Below, one piece after another: positions 18,491 to 27,649 of a stretch of 64,000 bases of DNA. The stretch spans positions 3,286,001-3,350,000 of the forward strand of contig NZ_CP009517.1 in NCBI RefSeq assembly GCF_000970305.1, written 5' to 3'. Source of the stretch: Methanosarcina barkeri 3. Lineage in GTDB: Archaea; Halobacteriota; Methanosarcinia; Methanosarcinales; Methanosarcinaceae. Both the position numbers and the translations under genes were made by a program. Below the pieces are notes generated by a model. It made no database searches. It was not told the origin of the DNA and saw only the letters and a program-made list of their open reading frames with translations. Position 1 is the first letter of the stretch. Every line of letters begins with the position of its first letter.

Positions 18491-19528
18491 ATGCATCTTA
18501 ATGTGTTCACAGATAACCCAACCGTTCCGATAGATGTAAAAGACAGGTCTGTAAGCGAACTGATGGACGGAATGCTTAAGACAGGCTTCCAGGGAAGAAA
18601 GCTAGCCGAATCGGTCCAGGCCTGGCATAACATGCTAAAACAAGAAAATATGACTGTGCTTATGGGCCTGTCAGGAGCTATGGTCCCTGCTGGTATGCGT
18701 AGGGTTATCTCGTATATGATCCAGGAGAGGATGATAGACTGCCTTGTAAGCACAGGAGCGAACATGTTCCATGACTCACATGAAGCTCTCGGCAAGAAAC
18801 ACTATGTGGGTTCACATCTGGTTGATGATGAAAACCTCTTTGAGCATGGAGTGGACAGAATTTACGATGTTTTTGCAGTTGAGGAAGAATTCAGGACTGC
18901 AGATAACCTGATTGCGGATTTTGCAGAAGAAATCGGGGAAATATCCTGTTCCTCAAGGGAGTTCATGTATCTGCTAGGAAAAGAACTTGTAAGGCGTGGA
19001 GCGGCCGAGGATTCTATAGTCGTAAGTGCATACAGGCACAATATCCCTATCTTCATTCCTGCACTTTCTGATAGCTCAATAGGAATCGGGCTTACTATTG
19101 CAAGAAGAAGAGGACTGAAACTTGATATTGACCAGATAAAAGACGTTGATGAGGTCACGCAGATTGTCGAAAAATCAGGAAAAACCGGAGTTGTTTATAT
19201 TGGAGGTGGAGTCCCCAAGAATTTTATCCAGCAGACCGAAGTAATAGCTTCTATTCTTGGAATGCATATCGGAGGGCATGATTATGCAATTCAGTACACT
19301 ACTGATGCTCCTCACTGGGGAGGTCTTTCAGGCTGTACTTTCGATGAAGCCGTTTCCTGGGGAAAAATTGCAGCTCAGGCAAAAAAAGTGCAGGTCTTCG
19401 TGGATGCTACTATTGCTCTCCCTATTGTGGCCCATGCACTTCATGAAAAATGCCGCGAACTGAAACGAAAAGCTCCGATTTTTAACTGGAAAGGGCCTGA
19501 AGGGCTTGATATTGATTATAGAGAGTAA
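18491..19528 (+). CDS. dys: Deoxyhypusine synthase
   Basis: This 345-residue NAD-dependent enzyme modifies one lysine of archaeal initiation factor 5A. The catalytic lysine is K292 in EAVSWGKI, the equivalent of the intermediate-forming lysine of the human enzyme. The GGGVPKNF segment and the GHDYAIQYTTDAP segment belong to the NAD and substrate pocket. In archaea the donor may be spermidine, or agmatine followed by agmatinase. The nearby arginine decarboxylase makes agmatine. AGGAG at 18480 supports the ATG. Confidence 0.94.
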   Translation: MHLNVFTDNPTVPIDVKDRSVSELMDGMLKTGFQGRKLAESVQAWHNMLKQENMTVLMGLSGAMVPAGMRRVISYMIQERMIDCLVSTGANMFHDSHEALGKKHYVGSHLVDDENLFEHGVDRIYDVFAVEEEFRTADNLIADFAEEIGEISCSSREFMYLLGKELVRRGAAEDSIVVSAYRHNIPIFIPALSDSSIGIGLTIARRRGLKLDIDQIKDVDEVTQIVEKSGKTGVVYIGGGVPKNFIQQTEVIASILGMHIGGHDYAIQYTTDAPHWGGLSGCTFDEAVSWGKIAAQAKKVQVFVDATIALPIVAHALHEKCRELKRKAPIFNWKGPEGLDIDYRE

Positions 19529-19591
19529 TCAAATTACAAATCTTTATTATATTTGAAAGCTTATAACGTAAGACGAGAAGGAGAGGAGTAA

Positions 19592-20113
19592 ATGGGTAAA
19601 AGAACTCGAATAATTAACGATCCTTCCTATTTAGTACCATTACTCAGGACTTTTGGGTCAAGAACTCACAAAAAAATATTTGACACACTTTCGAACAAGT
19701 GGATGACCAGAGCAGAGATAGATGAATTCATGGGTACAGACTCATCAAAAAGCCTTCATATCCTGAAAAAAGCCGGGCTCCTGGAGAGCCAGTGGAGAGT
19801 TCCGGAGGCAGGGCAAAAACCCTCCAAAGAATACCACAGCTCCTATTCCAAGGTTCAGGTTAATTTTCAGTGTTCTTTTGAGGATTTGAGCGATATTATT
19901 ATGCTGACCTTCAAGCCATATGAAGAGGTCAAAGATGCGATGGAAGAACTGGAAAGGCTAGTAGAAGAAGGCAATACCTCCATGAGCAACCTCACAAGGA
20001 CGCTTAATAGAAACCCATTTTATATTTGTGCTGTTGCCCGCAGATCTGAAAGGCTTTCTGTAATGGGGCAAAGGTTAAAATTAATTGAAGATGTAGAGGA
20101 GAACTACGATTGA
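19592..20113 (+). CDS. ArsR-like winged-helix DNA-binding regulator
   Basis: This 173-residue protein has an N-terminal winged helix (about 15-70: RTFGSRTHKKIFDTLS, then DEFMGTDSSKSLHILKKAGLL). An alpha-helical C-terminal half (about 100-165) probably mediates dimerisation or effector contact. No metal-binding cysteine cluster is visible. AGGAG lies just before the ATG. Its stop codon overlaps the start of the next regulator (TGATG), so the two are translationally coupled and may act together. Target genes unknown. Confidence 0.75.
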   Translation: MGKRTRIINDPSYLVPLLRTFGSRTHKKIFDTLSNKWMTRAEIDEFMGTDSSKSLHILKKAGLLESQWRVPEAGQKPSKEYHSSYSKVQVNFQCSFEDLSDIIMLTFKPYEEVKDAMEELERLVEEGNTSMSNLTRTLNRNPFYICAVARRSERLSVMGQRLKLIEDVEENYD

Positions 20114-20901
20114 TGATTAAAATCCTCCAGACTAAAAGCGGAGTAACCAAATTTCAGGTTCTTATCGAAATTGCAGCTCACCAGCCTAATGTAAGACAAA
20201 AAGAAATTGCTGCAAAGATAGGAATAACTCCCCAGGCAGTTTCTGAATATATTAAAGAACTTGTAAATGACGGGCTGATAGTTACTGAGGGCCGTGTCAG
20301 GTACAGGATTACAAAAGAAGGTGTGGAATGGGTCCTTGAAAATGCCACGGAAATGAAGCAATACGCCCGCTTTGTCATGGAGGATATAATCAGCCATGTC
20401 TCAACCTGGACAGCGATTGCAAAAGAGGATATGAAAGAAGGCGAGCAGGTATACCTGAAAATGGAAAGGGGACTCCTGTACGTAAGCAGTACGGAAAAAA
20501 CAGGTGCATCAGGCAGTGTAATTTCCGATGCATCTTCCGGAGAAGACGTGGGAGTAACGAGCCTACGAGGCCTGATCGACCTGGAAAATGCTACGATTAC
20601 GATCTGCAAGGTTCCGAGAATTGAGCGTGGAGGATCAAGAAAAATAGATATTGAACGTCTGAGATCCCTGACAAACTCAAAACCTTATATAGCCGCTATC
20701 GGTGTCGAAGCACTTATTGCTCTGCGTAAGATCGGCATAACTCCAAATGTTATGTTCGGAAGTAACGAATCAGTTATTGAGGCTGCATACCATGGTTTAT
20801 CATCCCTTGTAGTCTCAGTAGATGAACAGGTTCCTTCCCTCCTTAACAGGCTGGAAACCGAAAACCTTGAGTATGAACTCGTAGACCTGACTCTCGAGTA
20901 A
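20113..20901 (+). CDS. COG1497-type transcriptional regulator
   Basis: This 262-residue protein has an N-terminal winged helix (about 8-70, with RQKEIAAKIGITPQAVSEYI as recognition region). A large C-terminal domain (about 130-262) appears to bind a ligand and contains GVEALIALRKIGITPNVMFG. It resembles the archaeal COG1497 predicted regulators; the ligand is unknown. I chose the ATG at 20113, which overlaps the previous stop by one base, over a TTG at 20110. A small hairpin follows. Confidence 0.75.
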   Translation: MIKILQTKSGVTKFQVLIEIAAHQPNVRQKEIAAKIGITPQAVSEYIKELVNDGLIVTEGRVRYRITKEGVEWVLENATEMKQYARFVMEDIISHVSTWTAIAKEDMKEGEQVYLKMERGLLYVSSTEKTGASGSVISDASSGEDVGVTSLRGLIDLENATITICKVPRIERGGSRKIDIERLRSLTNSKPYIAAIGVEALIALRKIGITPNVMFGSNESVIEAAYHGLSSLVVSVDEQVPSLLNRLETENLEYELVDLTLE

Positions 20902-20928
20902 TTCTTCTCTGATTTTTAAATGAATTCC

Positions 20929-20942
20929 AGACCTGCGGGTCT
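20929..20942 (+). terminator. Small hairpin after the regulator pair
   Basis: AGACC and GGTCT form a five-base stem 28 bp after the stop codon, with AT-rich sequence following. The rest of the gap to 21146 shows nothing distinct. Confidence 0.35.
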
Positions 20943-21146
20943 GAATCAAAAAATTCTAATTTTTCCGAGTACTATCACTACGGGACAGTTTTATCAGAAC
21001 CTCTCAAAACAGCTGGATTTTCCAGAATAATTATCTGCCTCCATGTTTAAGTTTGCTTTGTTTAGCTGAATAAATTTCTCTCGAGCGGATATATACTCCT
21101 CCATTTCGGAAGGGTTTTATAAATTCAAATAAACGCATTACTTTCC

Positions 21147-21410
21147 TTACTTATCATTTTTTTTCTTAAATTCATCCCACAGTTCAGAGCCTGGTGCCTC
21201 GCCAGTTAAAAGAATAATCGCAATAAGGATAACCACCATTGATATAAGAATAATATATCTGGTTATACTCTCTTCATGATAATACATACCGACAAGCGGA
21301 GCAATAATTATAAACCCAATAGTTACCAACCAGCCTTCTAAGCTAGCCGGTCTAACACCCCAACCGATACGCCTTTTTTGAAACCATGCTTTCCTGGTAA
21401 GTCTTTTCAT
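21147..21410 (-). CDS. Small two-helix membrane protein
   Basis: This 87-residue protein has a basic N terminus (RKAWFQKRRIGWGVRPAS) followed by EGWLVTIGF and two membrane helices (about 27-42 and 50-68). The segment RRxGWGxxPxxxxGWLVT is shared with an uncharacterised family of small membrane proteins in bacteria and archaea. GGAGATC precedes the ATG at 21410. Function unknown. Confidence 0.65.
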   Translation of the reverse strand: MKRLTRKAWFQKRRIGWGVRPASLEGWLVTIGFIIIAPLVGMYYHEESITRYIILISMVVILIAIILLTGEAPGSELWDEFKKKNDK

Positions 21411-21785
21411 GCTTGATCTCCATTTGTTTTTATTTCAGTCCTTGTTTTCATGATCTTATCGGTCAATAACTTCCAACATATTTAAGGATGATTTAGATAT
21501 AACTTCCAATATAGTTAGGAATGATTCAGATATAATATCAAGGGGTTTTTGTTACCAGAAATGATTATGGTAAATGGAACTACAGATAAATTCCTAAACT
21601 GAAAACATGAAGATAATTTCGAAAAACATCAATTTCGACAGGTTATTTATATTTGGTACATAAACAATTATTAGAAGTTAAGTTTATCAAAATACTCTGA
21701 AGTTATATTTTTATCATTCCCAAACACGAATGAAATACCTGAATGAAGAAATGACTTTTATCCCTGCTTTTTCGAACGATTTTCA
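21411..21785. other. Divergent intergenic region
   Basis: AT-rich with a short imperfect duplication (TAACTTCCAACATATTTAAG and TAACTTCCAATATAGTTAGG, 21470-21515). I see no gene here. A hairpin-bearing repeat follows at 21786. Confidence 0.45.
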
Positions 21786-21939
21786 CTCAAGCCTTTTTTG
21801 AAAAGGCTTGCAGTGAACCAATTGTCACACCATTGCTCAGTGTTTTTGCTCAAGCCTTTATTAAAAAGGCTTGCAGTGAACCAATTGTCACGCCATTGCT
21901 CGGCGTTTTCGCTCAAGCCTTTTTTGAAAAGGCTTGCAG
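21786..21939. repeat. 63-bp tandem repeat containing a hairpin, 2.4 copies
   Basis: Units start at 21786, 21849 and 21912. Each begins with an almost perfect palindrome: CAAGCCTTTT paired with AAAAGGCTTG around a three-base loop. The remainder of the unit (CAGTGAACCAATTGTCAC and beyond) is also conserved. Because 63 is a multiple of three the array is open in one frame, giving a spurious ORF. It ends about 47 bp before the phosphoesterase gene, so it lies in its promoter or leader. Confidence 0.9.
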
Positions 21940-21986
21940 CACAGATTTAACTTTAAAGGGCATATTTTATAATAAGGAGATTACTT

Positions 21987-22547
21987 ATGAAGATGATTGT
22001 ACTTTCCGATACTCATATGAAAACCGGAGAAATTCCCCAACAACTTCAAACGCTGCTTGAAGAATGTGACCTTATAGTCCATGCAGGAGATTTCAGTACC
22101 GTAAAAGCCTATAACGCCTTCAACGCAAGCGGCAAATTAAAAGCCGTTTTTGGAAATGATGACACTTCCGAACTCAAAAAACTCCTTCCAGAAAGACTGA
22201 CATTCGAAGTTGAAGGTGTAAAAATCGGAGTTGTACATGAAGGAGGGCTTTCGGTTACCGATACAACTGCACAGGGTTACCTCGCAAAAGAGATGGGGGT
22301 AAATATTCTGATTTTCGGTCATTTGCATCGGCCATTGATAGAGAAAAACGATGTTGTGCTTGTTTGTCCTGGCTCTCCTACCAGACCCAGGATGTCAAAC
22401 CCAAGTGTTGTAGAACTTATAATAGAAAAAGGAAGTATTAATGGCAGAATAATAACTCTTGAGGGAGCTACCTGTGATTATATAAAGTTTCGGGATTCCC
22501 TGAAGAAGGGTGAGCAGGAAAAAAACCGAAACGAAAAAAATGCTTAA
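21987..22547 (+). CDS. YfcE/MJ0936-type metallophosphoesterase
   Basis: This 186-residue calcineurin-like phosphoesterase has the metal-binding motifs in order: SDTH (7-10), HAGDF (about 36), FGNDD (about 57), VHEGG (about 80) and GHLHRP (about 110). The family hydrolyses phosphodiesters such as model substrates and possibly cyclic nucleotides; the natural substrate is unknown. AAGGAG lies 10 bp before the ATG. The C-terminal 20 residues are charged and low-complexity (KKGEQEKNRNEKNA). It converges with the small gene at 22696. Confidence 0.85.
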   Translation: MKMIVLSDTHMKTGEIPQQLQTLLEECDLIVHAGDFSTVKAYNAFNASGKLKAVFGNDDTSELKKLLPERLTFEVEGVKIGVVHEGGLSVTDTTAQGYLAKEMGVNILIFGHLHRPLIEKNDVVLVCPGSPTRPRMSNPSVVELIIEKGSINGRIITLEGATCDYIKFRDSLKKGEQEKNRNEKNA

Positions 22548-22608
22548 GCGTCTGAAACTGGCATAGATTACATGCAAGGATTCACAATCTGGACTACCTG
22601 TAGAATTA

Positions 22609-22671
22609 CCCCTGACCAGTAGTTTATTTACTGCTTAAATTCGGTACATTCCTTGCTAAGCAGGGTCAGGG
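22609..22671. terminator. Long bulged stem-loop between convergent genes
   Basis: CCCTGACC (22610-22617) pairs with GGTCAGGG (22664-22671), and CTGCTTA (22631-22637) pairs with TAAGCAG (22657-22663). The 3' arm is therefore a continuous 15-nt strand and the 5' arm has a 13-nt bulge. It lies between convergent genes and probably terminates both, although the bulge is unusual. Confidence 0.55.
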
Positions 22672-22695
22672 AAATTCAATTTTTGCAAGCCCTAT

Positions 22696-22917
22696 TTACA
22701 GTGTTTCCAATTTGAACATAACACCTGTGCCCTGAAGGCTCAGGTATACTTTATCCCCAAATTCGAGAATTGTCTCAACATTAACATTGCTATTCCAGTT
22801 GTACACAAAATCATAGCTGCCTTTCATAGGCTCGAAACCCAGAGACATCAACCGCTGGTTTACTTCCGACGGACGAGCTCCTTCACTGCTGAACCAGACC
22901 AGAAGATAGGTTTTCAC
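22696..22917 (-). CDS. Small conserved protein of unknown function
   Basis: This 73-residue soluble protein reads MKTYLLVWFSSEG...LQGTGVMFKLETL. The pattern suggests a compact alpha/beta fold (MKTYLLVWF; a helix PSEVNQRLMSLGF; then VETILEFGDKVYLSL). It starts with GTG at 22917, preceded by a GATGATCC ribosome binding site. I do not recognise the family. Confidence 0.6.
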   Translation of the reverse strand: MKTYLLVWFSSEGARPSEVNQRLMSLGFEPMKGSYDFVYNWNSNVNVETILEFGDKVYLSLQGTGVMFKLETL

Positions 22918-23198
22918 AGGATCATCTCACATATTTTTAAATTATTTTACTAGTTAAATAATTTTACTCCGAAATTTTACTCAAACACAAATTATTCATT
23001 TTATACCATGTCTCTTTTATTTATGTATATTTTGCCTTTTCTGGCTCTGAGACCTTTGAAAATATCAATATTTATAAAATGTAAAAAAGTTTTTAAATTA
23101 AATAGAAGGGCTCCAACGTGACACTTGCCATTCTTTATGGATAAAATGATTTTCAGTTCAAAAGCTCATTGGTTTTTATAAGGAAATTGTGAAGATAT
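22918..23198. other. Intergenic region upstream of the 22696 gene
   Basis: AT-rich; it should contain the promoter of the minus-strand gene starting at 22917. I see nothing else. The part beyond the small ORF, 23343-23587, also shows no gene. Confidence 0.4.
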
Positions 23199-23342
23199 TC
23201 ACAAAAAAGTAGAGCTGTTCACTATGCTTTCGATGTATGCAGTTACTGTAAATGTCTTGTCTTCAGGAGGCCCGTCCGCTTTCACAACTTCTGACTCGGT
23301 TTCTCTTCCGTTTTTACACAGAGAGGACCAAACTTTTGCCAT
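23199..23342 (-). CDS. Possible 47-residue small protein
   Basis: An ATG at 23342 opens a 47-codon frame (MAKVWSSLCKNGRETESEV..., ending ESIVNSSTFL) closed by TGA at 23199-23201. AGGTTGGTGTAG immediately before the ATG offers a GGTG ribosome binding site. The composition is protein-like (mixed acidic and basic residues, VKADGPPEDKTFTVTAYIES) and GC content is above the flanks. It is too short for ordinary gene calling. I do not recognise it. Confidence 0.45.
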   Translation of the reverse strand: MAKVWSSLCKNGRETESEVVKADGPPEDKTFTVTAYIESIVNSSTFL

Positions 23343-23587
23343 CTACACCAACCTGATCCACAATTAAAGAGTAGTTTTACCCAGTACTCATGAAGTTCTG
23401 TCAAATCTACGAGGAATGGACAAGTTATAAATTTGATTTATGTTGGAAATGATTTTTATTCCCCTTAGACCTGATAGTGCTACTCTGAAATACGTAAAAA
23501 GCCTCAAAAAATTGTGTTCAAGCTTAAACAGAAACGTGTGTTTTCTAGAGGAAGTAGCGGTTCGTTAAGATCCCCGATATCCTCAGT

Positions 23588-24427
23588 TTATTTTTCCCAC
23601 CACATTTTTACTCTGGTGGACCATCCTCTTTGAATAAGATTCCCGTTGTCTACCTCAAGAATACCTTTCAGATAGGACCTGAGAACGGTCTCCTGGGTAC
23701 TTGAGGTTACATTATAATACGACTTGAAATCCTCAACTGCTTCTTCAAAAGTTGCATACCTGTGGACGTGCTCGAAAGGGAAAACTTTGACATTTGGGTA
23801 GATTCCCATACTGTAGAGCACATTGTAGAGAACATCGCATTTCGGGGCTGGCTGATACTCATATCCGTGAAGGAAAGGCCAGAGTCTCCGAGAATGCATA
23901 TCCCATGAAGTTTCTCCCGCAAACCAGTACAGATAAACATACCTTGAAGAAGCATCTATCATCTTTTGAACTGAAGTCCGTATGTCTTTCATGCCCAAGG
24001 AATAAGAAGCAAAAACCACATCATAAGGAGCAGAAAGATCGGATTCGACATCAATGGCTTCCCAATCTTTGTGTACACAGTTGATGTTCTTGATTCCGTA
24101 CTCTTCAATATTTTCCTTCATGACGCTCATCATGCCGTCAGAAGGTTCAACAGCAGTTACATGAGCTACCTGCTGTGCAATCGGAATTGCAAGGGTACCG
24201 GGCCCTGACCCTATATCAAGGACTCTGGAGTCAGAAGAGAGTTTCATGCCCTTAATCCTCTTTTCGGTTATTGTCTTTGCGTTATTATCCTGAAACATCT
24301 TCCAGAAGCGTCTGGCCCTTTCCTTATTGTGCCATATAGCTGAACAATCTACATTTTTGTTCGATTGTAACTCTCTTTCCAACGTCCCTTTCCAGACTTC
24401 ATTCCAGTCAATATTACATGGGTCCAT
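23588..24427 (-). CDS. Class I SAM-dependent methyltransferase
   Basis: This 279-residue enzyme has the SAM motif VLDIGSGPGTLAIPIA (about 70-85), the acidic residue in AVEPSDGMM (about 97), and YDVVFASYSLGM (about 135). The N terminus (DPCNIDWNEVWK) and the YLYWFAGETSW segment fit a methanogen methyltransferase group often found beside metal/peptide-type ABC transporters. It is divergent from the NikA-like operon, which suggests a shared promoter region. The methyl acceptor is unknown; a metallophore or a regulatory role is possible. GAGCTGAT precedes the ATG. Confidence 0.8.
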   Translation of the reverse strand: MDPCNIDWNEVWKGTLERELQSNKNVDCSAIWHNKERARRFWKMFQDNNAKTITEKRIKGMKLSSDSRVLDIGSGPGTLAIPIAQQVAHVTAVEPSDGMMSVMKENIEEYGIKNINCVHKDWEAIDVESDLSAPYDVVFASYSLGMKDIRTSVQKMIDASSRYVYLYWFAGETSWDMHSRRLWPFLHGYEYQPAPKCDVLYNVLYSMGIYPNVKVFPFEHVHRYATFEEAVEDFKSYYNVTSSTQETVLRSYLKGILEVDNGNLIQRGWSTRVKMWWEK

Positions 24428-24995
24428 ATTATCAGCTCAAACTATTTGCACATGCAATTACTCGAAATTACCAATATATGTTACAAAAGCGAATACAAAT
24501 ATGAATATATATACTTTGTTAAATGGTAAAACAATTGTATCAGAGCTGATAATCAACGGAGTTACATTTGTTGAACTCTAATTGACAGTACGGAAAAATT
24601 GGAGATTTTCTGCAATTGACTGCAAGTGAAGTAACAAACCACTGATTTTACTATCTGAGCACAATATTTTTATCCCGATTTTTGAGATAATTGAGAATTT
24701 GGTTTATTTGTTCACGCTTTCAACAAGGTAATATCTCTGTTAACAATGTTTACATTTAGTTTTATAAGAAAACTTTTTTATTTAACTAAGTATTACAATA
24801 ATTTATTAAACTCACATTTATTATAATAATTTACTCACAATAAAAAGATAATAGAAACATATCCATCTTTCTAGCCTACATAGCATTTAAGTTAATTTTT
24901 AGTTTCGAGATAAATCGTGTCCTTCGATTTTTCCTCGAGGGAGCCTCTTTAAAAGTCCTTTTAGAAGTCCTTTTAGCTGAATTGAGGATTATTTT
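24428..24995. promoter_or_regulatory. Divergent promoter region between methyltransferase and transporter
   Basis: This 568-bp AT-rich region separates divergent genes. TATA-like stretches occur near 24505-24515 and 24780-24835. I found no perfect operator palindrome that I would name. A direct repeat AAAAGTCCTTTTAGAAGTCCTTTTAG (two halves at about 24951-24976) precedes GAGG (about 24984), the ribosome binding site of the next gene. Confidence 0.45.
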
Positions 24996-26570
24996 ATGGA
25001 TCGAAATTTCAAGCCTATTTTACTAACCTGCATGCTGCTTGCAGTAATTGGTGCAAGCGCCTGCATAAGCGGAGAAAACGATGAAACTGCCAAAGGAGAC
25101 AGTTTCGTGGAAAACTCTCAGGACCTTATTGTGGGCATAAGTTCAGACGTTAACAACTGGTATCTTGACAAGTTTGCGGATGGTGATGCCAGGTTTGTGT
25201 GGTCTCAGGTCTATGAAACCCTTGTAAGGCTTGACTCTAACCTGAATATTATCCCGGGACTTGCCGAGTCATGGGAAACGCCTGACAACGGGACGACATG
25301 GATCTTCCACCTACGCAAGAATGTGACCTTCCATGACGGTACGCCTTTTAACGCAGATTCGGTTGTGTTTTCTTACTCTGACAAATCCTATGTGAGACAG
25401 GCAGTACTGAAACCGATTAAAAGTATAGAGGCTCTTGATAACTATACCGTGAAATTTGTTCTCCAAAAACCCATGCCTCTACCTTTTTACCTGACTCATG
25501 TAGCCTGGCCCATAATGGGGCCTGGTTGTCTTGATAAAGCAGGAAATTTCATCAAACCGGTAGGGACAGGACCATTTAAGTTTGAATCGCAGAAAAAAGA
25601 TCAGGAAATAGTGCTTATAAGAAATGATGCTTACTGGGGAAATAAGTCTCTGCTTAATAAAGTTAGTTTTAAAATCATCCCTGATCCTTCTACGCAAGTT
25701 ATGGCGTTTGAGAACGGAGAACTGGATATGATTATCAAGGTTCCAGAGTATGATGTCAAGAGGCTCGAAGCCAAAAAAAGTATCCAGGTTCAAAAGAAGC
25801 TAAGTACTTTTACGGATTTCCTGCAATTCAATTGCGATAAAACTCCTTTTAACGATACAAAAGTACGCCAGAGTGTTGCCTACGCAATAGATACCAAAGC
25901 CTTAGTGAACGATATCCTTAACGGCGTTGGAAAACCGGCAGAAGGAAGACCGTATTCTCCCAACATGATGTACTCTGAACCTGACCTGAAAACATATTCG
26001 CAAGACCTTGATAAATCAAAGGCTCTACTTAAAGAAGCAGGATGGGAAGATTCCAATAGGGATGGAATTCTTGAAAAAGATGGAAGTCCCTTGAATTGTA
26101 CCTTGCTTGTTAGTAAGGGTGCATGGGCAGCCAGGCATACTCTTATGGCTCAGGTTGCGCAGGAAGATCTCAGAAAAATAGGAATGAATGTGGAAATTCA
26201 AGTACTTGATGAGGGAGCGATCAGTAAACTAGAAGGTATGGGAAACTTTGGCATGATACTCAGAACTGGCTATTTTGTCTGGGGTCCCTATCCAAAACAC
26301 TTCTTTATTCACCATTCCAAAAGTCCTTACTCTCACTACCACAATGAAACCTATGACCAGCTTGTAGATGCAGCAGATTCGACCATAGATCCGCAGAAGC
26401 AGAAAGAACTCTATTACGCTCTACAAAATTTTGTAATAAAAGAAGTCCCTGCTTTCTATCTTGTACATGAAGAAAAGGTAGTAGCAACCGGGCCTTCGGT
26501 AAAAGGTTTTGTGATAACAGCAGAAGATCCCTGGCTGGACCTCTCTGGAGTTTATCTTGAAAGAAAGTAA
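24996..26570 (+). CDS. nikA: NikA-like solute-binding lipoprotein of ABC transporter
   Basis: This 524-residue SBP_bac_5 family protein captures the substrate outside the membrane. A lipoprotein signal ends at Cys23 (GASAC). The body has TWIFHLRKNVTFHDGTPF, KPVGTGPFKF, RNDAYWG and IPDPSTQVMAFENGELDM, which resemble NikA more than typical oligopeptide-binding proteins. Nickel (possibly as a chelate) is the likely substrate, because methanogens need it for F430, CO dehydrogenase and hydrogenases. A peptide or other metal complex cannot be excluded. It is the first gene of a five-gene operon in nikABCDE order. Confidence 0.8.
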   Translation: MDRNFKPILLTCMLLAVIGASACISGENDETAKGDSFVENSQDLIVGISSDVNNWYLDKFADGDARFVWSQVYETLVRLDSNLNIIPGLAESWETPDNGTTWIFHLRKNVTFHDGTPFNADSVVFSYSDKSYVRQAVLKPIKSIEALDNYTVKFVLQKPMPLPFYLTHVAWPIMGPGCLDKAGNFIKPVGTGPFKFESQKKDQEIVLIRNDAYWGNKSLLNKVSFKIIPDPSTQVMAFENGELDMIIKVPEYDVKRLEAKKSIQVQKKLSTFTDFLQFNCDKTPFNDTKVRQSVAYAIDTKALVNDILNGVGKPAEGRPYSPNMMYSEPDLKTYSQDLDKSKALLKEAGWEDSNRDGILEKDGSPLNCTLLVSKGAWAARHTLMAQVAQEDLRKIGMNVEIQVLDEGAISKLEGMGNFGMILRTGYFVWGPYPKHFFIHHSKSPYSHYHNETYDQLVDAADSTIDPQKQKELYYALQNFVIKEVPAFYLVHEEKVVATGPSVKGFVITAEDPWLDLSGVYLERK

Positions 26571-26707
26571 ATTAAAACAAGGTTCCGAAAGGACAGAACA
26601 TTAGAAACTTCACAAACGGGAAGATAAACCTTAAAATGGAATATCTGAAAGCATCAGAAGTTAAGAGACCGATATCAGAAAACGACAGAAACATAAGAAG
26701 AATATCT

Positions 26708-27649
26708 ATGTGGAAGTACATTGCAAATCGCTTGGTCATGGTATTAATAGTAATAGCAGGGGTTACTCTTGTTTCTTTTTTTGCCATGTACCTTGCGCCA
26801 GGAGATCCTGCTGAGCTCATAGCTCTTGAGAGATATGGACAGGATCTTGATAAAAGCCAGATTGAATCCGTCAGGGAAGCAGAAGGACTTGATGCTCCTG
26901 TTTATTTCCAGTACTTTATATGGCTGGATCATCTCTTGCATCTTGATCTTGGAAGATCTATTATAACCTCTGATGATGTCCTTGAAGAAATACTCTTGAA
27001 GTTGCCGGCAACTATAGAACTTACAGTTGCCGGCTTATTAATCTCTCTCCTAATCGCCTTACCTATAGGAGTTCTGAGCGCTTTTCAGAAAAATATTCTG
27101 CTTGACAATTGTTGCGCGTTTTTTTCCTTGATAGGCATTTCTATCCCTAACTTCTGGCTTGGAATTCTTCTGATCTGGCTTTTTTCCCTGACTCTTCATA
27201 TTTTCCCTAGTTATGGGTATGGAAGCCTGAGTCACCTTGCTCTTCCTGCTCTAACCCTTGGAATTTCAATGTCTTCAATTACGGCCAGACTTACCCGAGC
27301 TAGTCTTATGGAGGTGATGGAGAAAGAATATATTTTGGCTGCACGTGCCAGAGGGTTTGATGAGTATACTGTCGTTTTACGGCATGCACTGAAAAATGCC
27401 TTACTCCCAGTTGTTACATTTGCAGGAATGCAGTTGGGTTATCTTCTTGGAGGAGCTGTTATTGTGGAAACAATTTTCTCCTGGCCAGGTATCGGAAAAC
27501 TTCTTGTTGATTCGATCTTTGCAAGAGACTTTTCTATGGTTCAGGGCTGTGTTCTTTTTATCGCAGTGCTCTTTTCTCTTTCCAGCCTTGCAGTAGATAT
27601 ATTGTATGCAGTGCTTGACCCGAGAATCAGGTATGACATGTATGAGTGA
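26708..27649 (+). CDS. nikB: ABC transporter permease, NikB/DppB type
   Basis: This 313-residue inner-membrane permease has six membrane helices and an N-terminal TM followed by SFFAMYLAPGDPAE, as usual for DppB/NikB. The EAA loop (LMEVMEKEYILAARARGF) contacts the ATPases. The frame is open to an upstream ATG at 26636, but its extra 24 residues are hydrophilic and unlike the family, so I prefer the ATG at 26708. It overlaps the next gene by 8 bp. Confidence 0.83.
   Translation: MWKYIANRLVMVLIVIAGVTLVSFFAMYLAPGDPAELIALERYGQDLDKSQIESVREAEGLDAPVYFQYFIWLDHLLHLDLGRSIITSDDVLEEILLKLPATIELTVAGLLISLLIALPIGVLSAFQKNILLDNCCAFFSLIGISIPNFWLGILLIWLFSLTLHIFPSYGYGSLSHLALPALTLGISMSSITARLTRASLMEVMEKEYILAARARGFDEYTVVLRHALKNALLPVVTFAGMQLGYLLGGAVIVETIFSWPGIGKLLVDSIFARDFSMVQGCVLFIAVLFSLSSLAVDILYAVLDPRIRYDMYE

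Noticed and set aside
21833-22060. ORF of 75 codons over the 63-bp repeats
   Set aside because: It is open only because the unit length is a multiple of three; it has no ribosome binding site and runs into the phosphoesterase gene in another frame.
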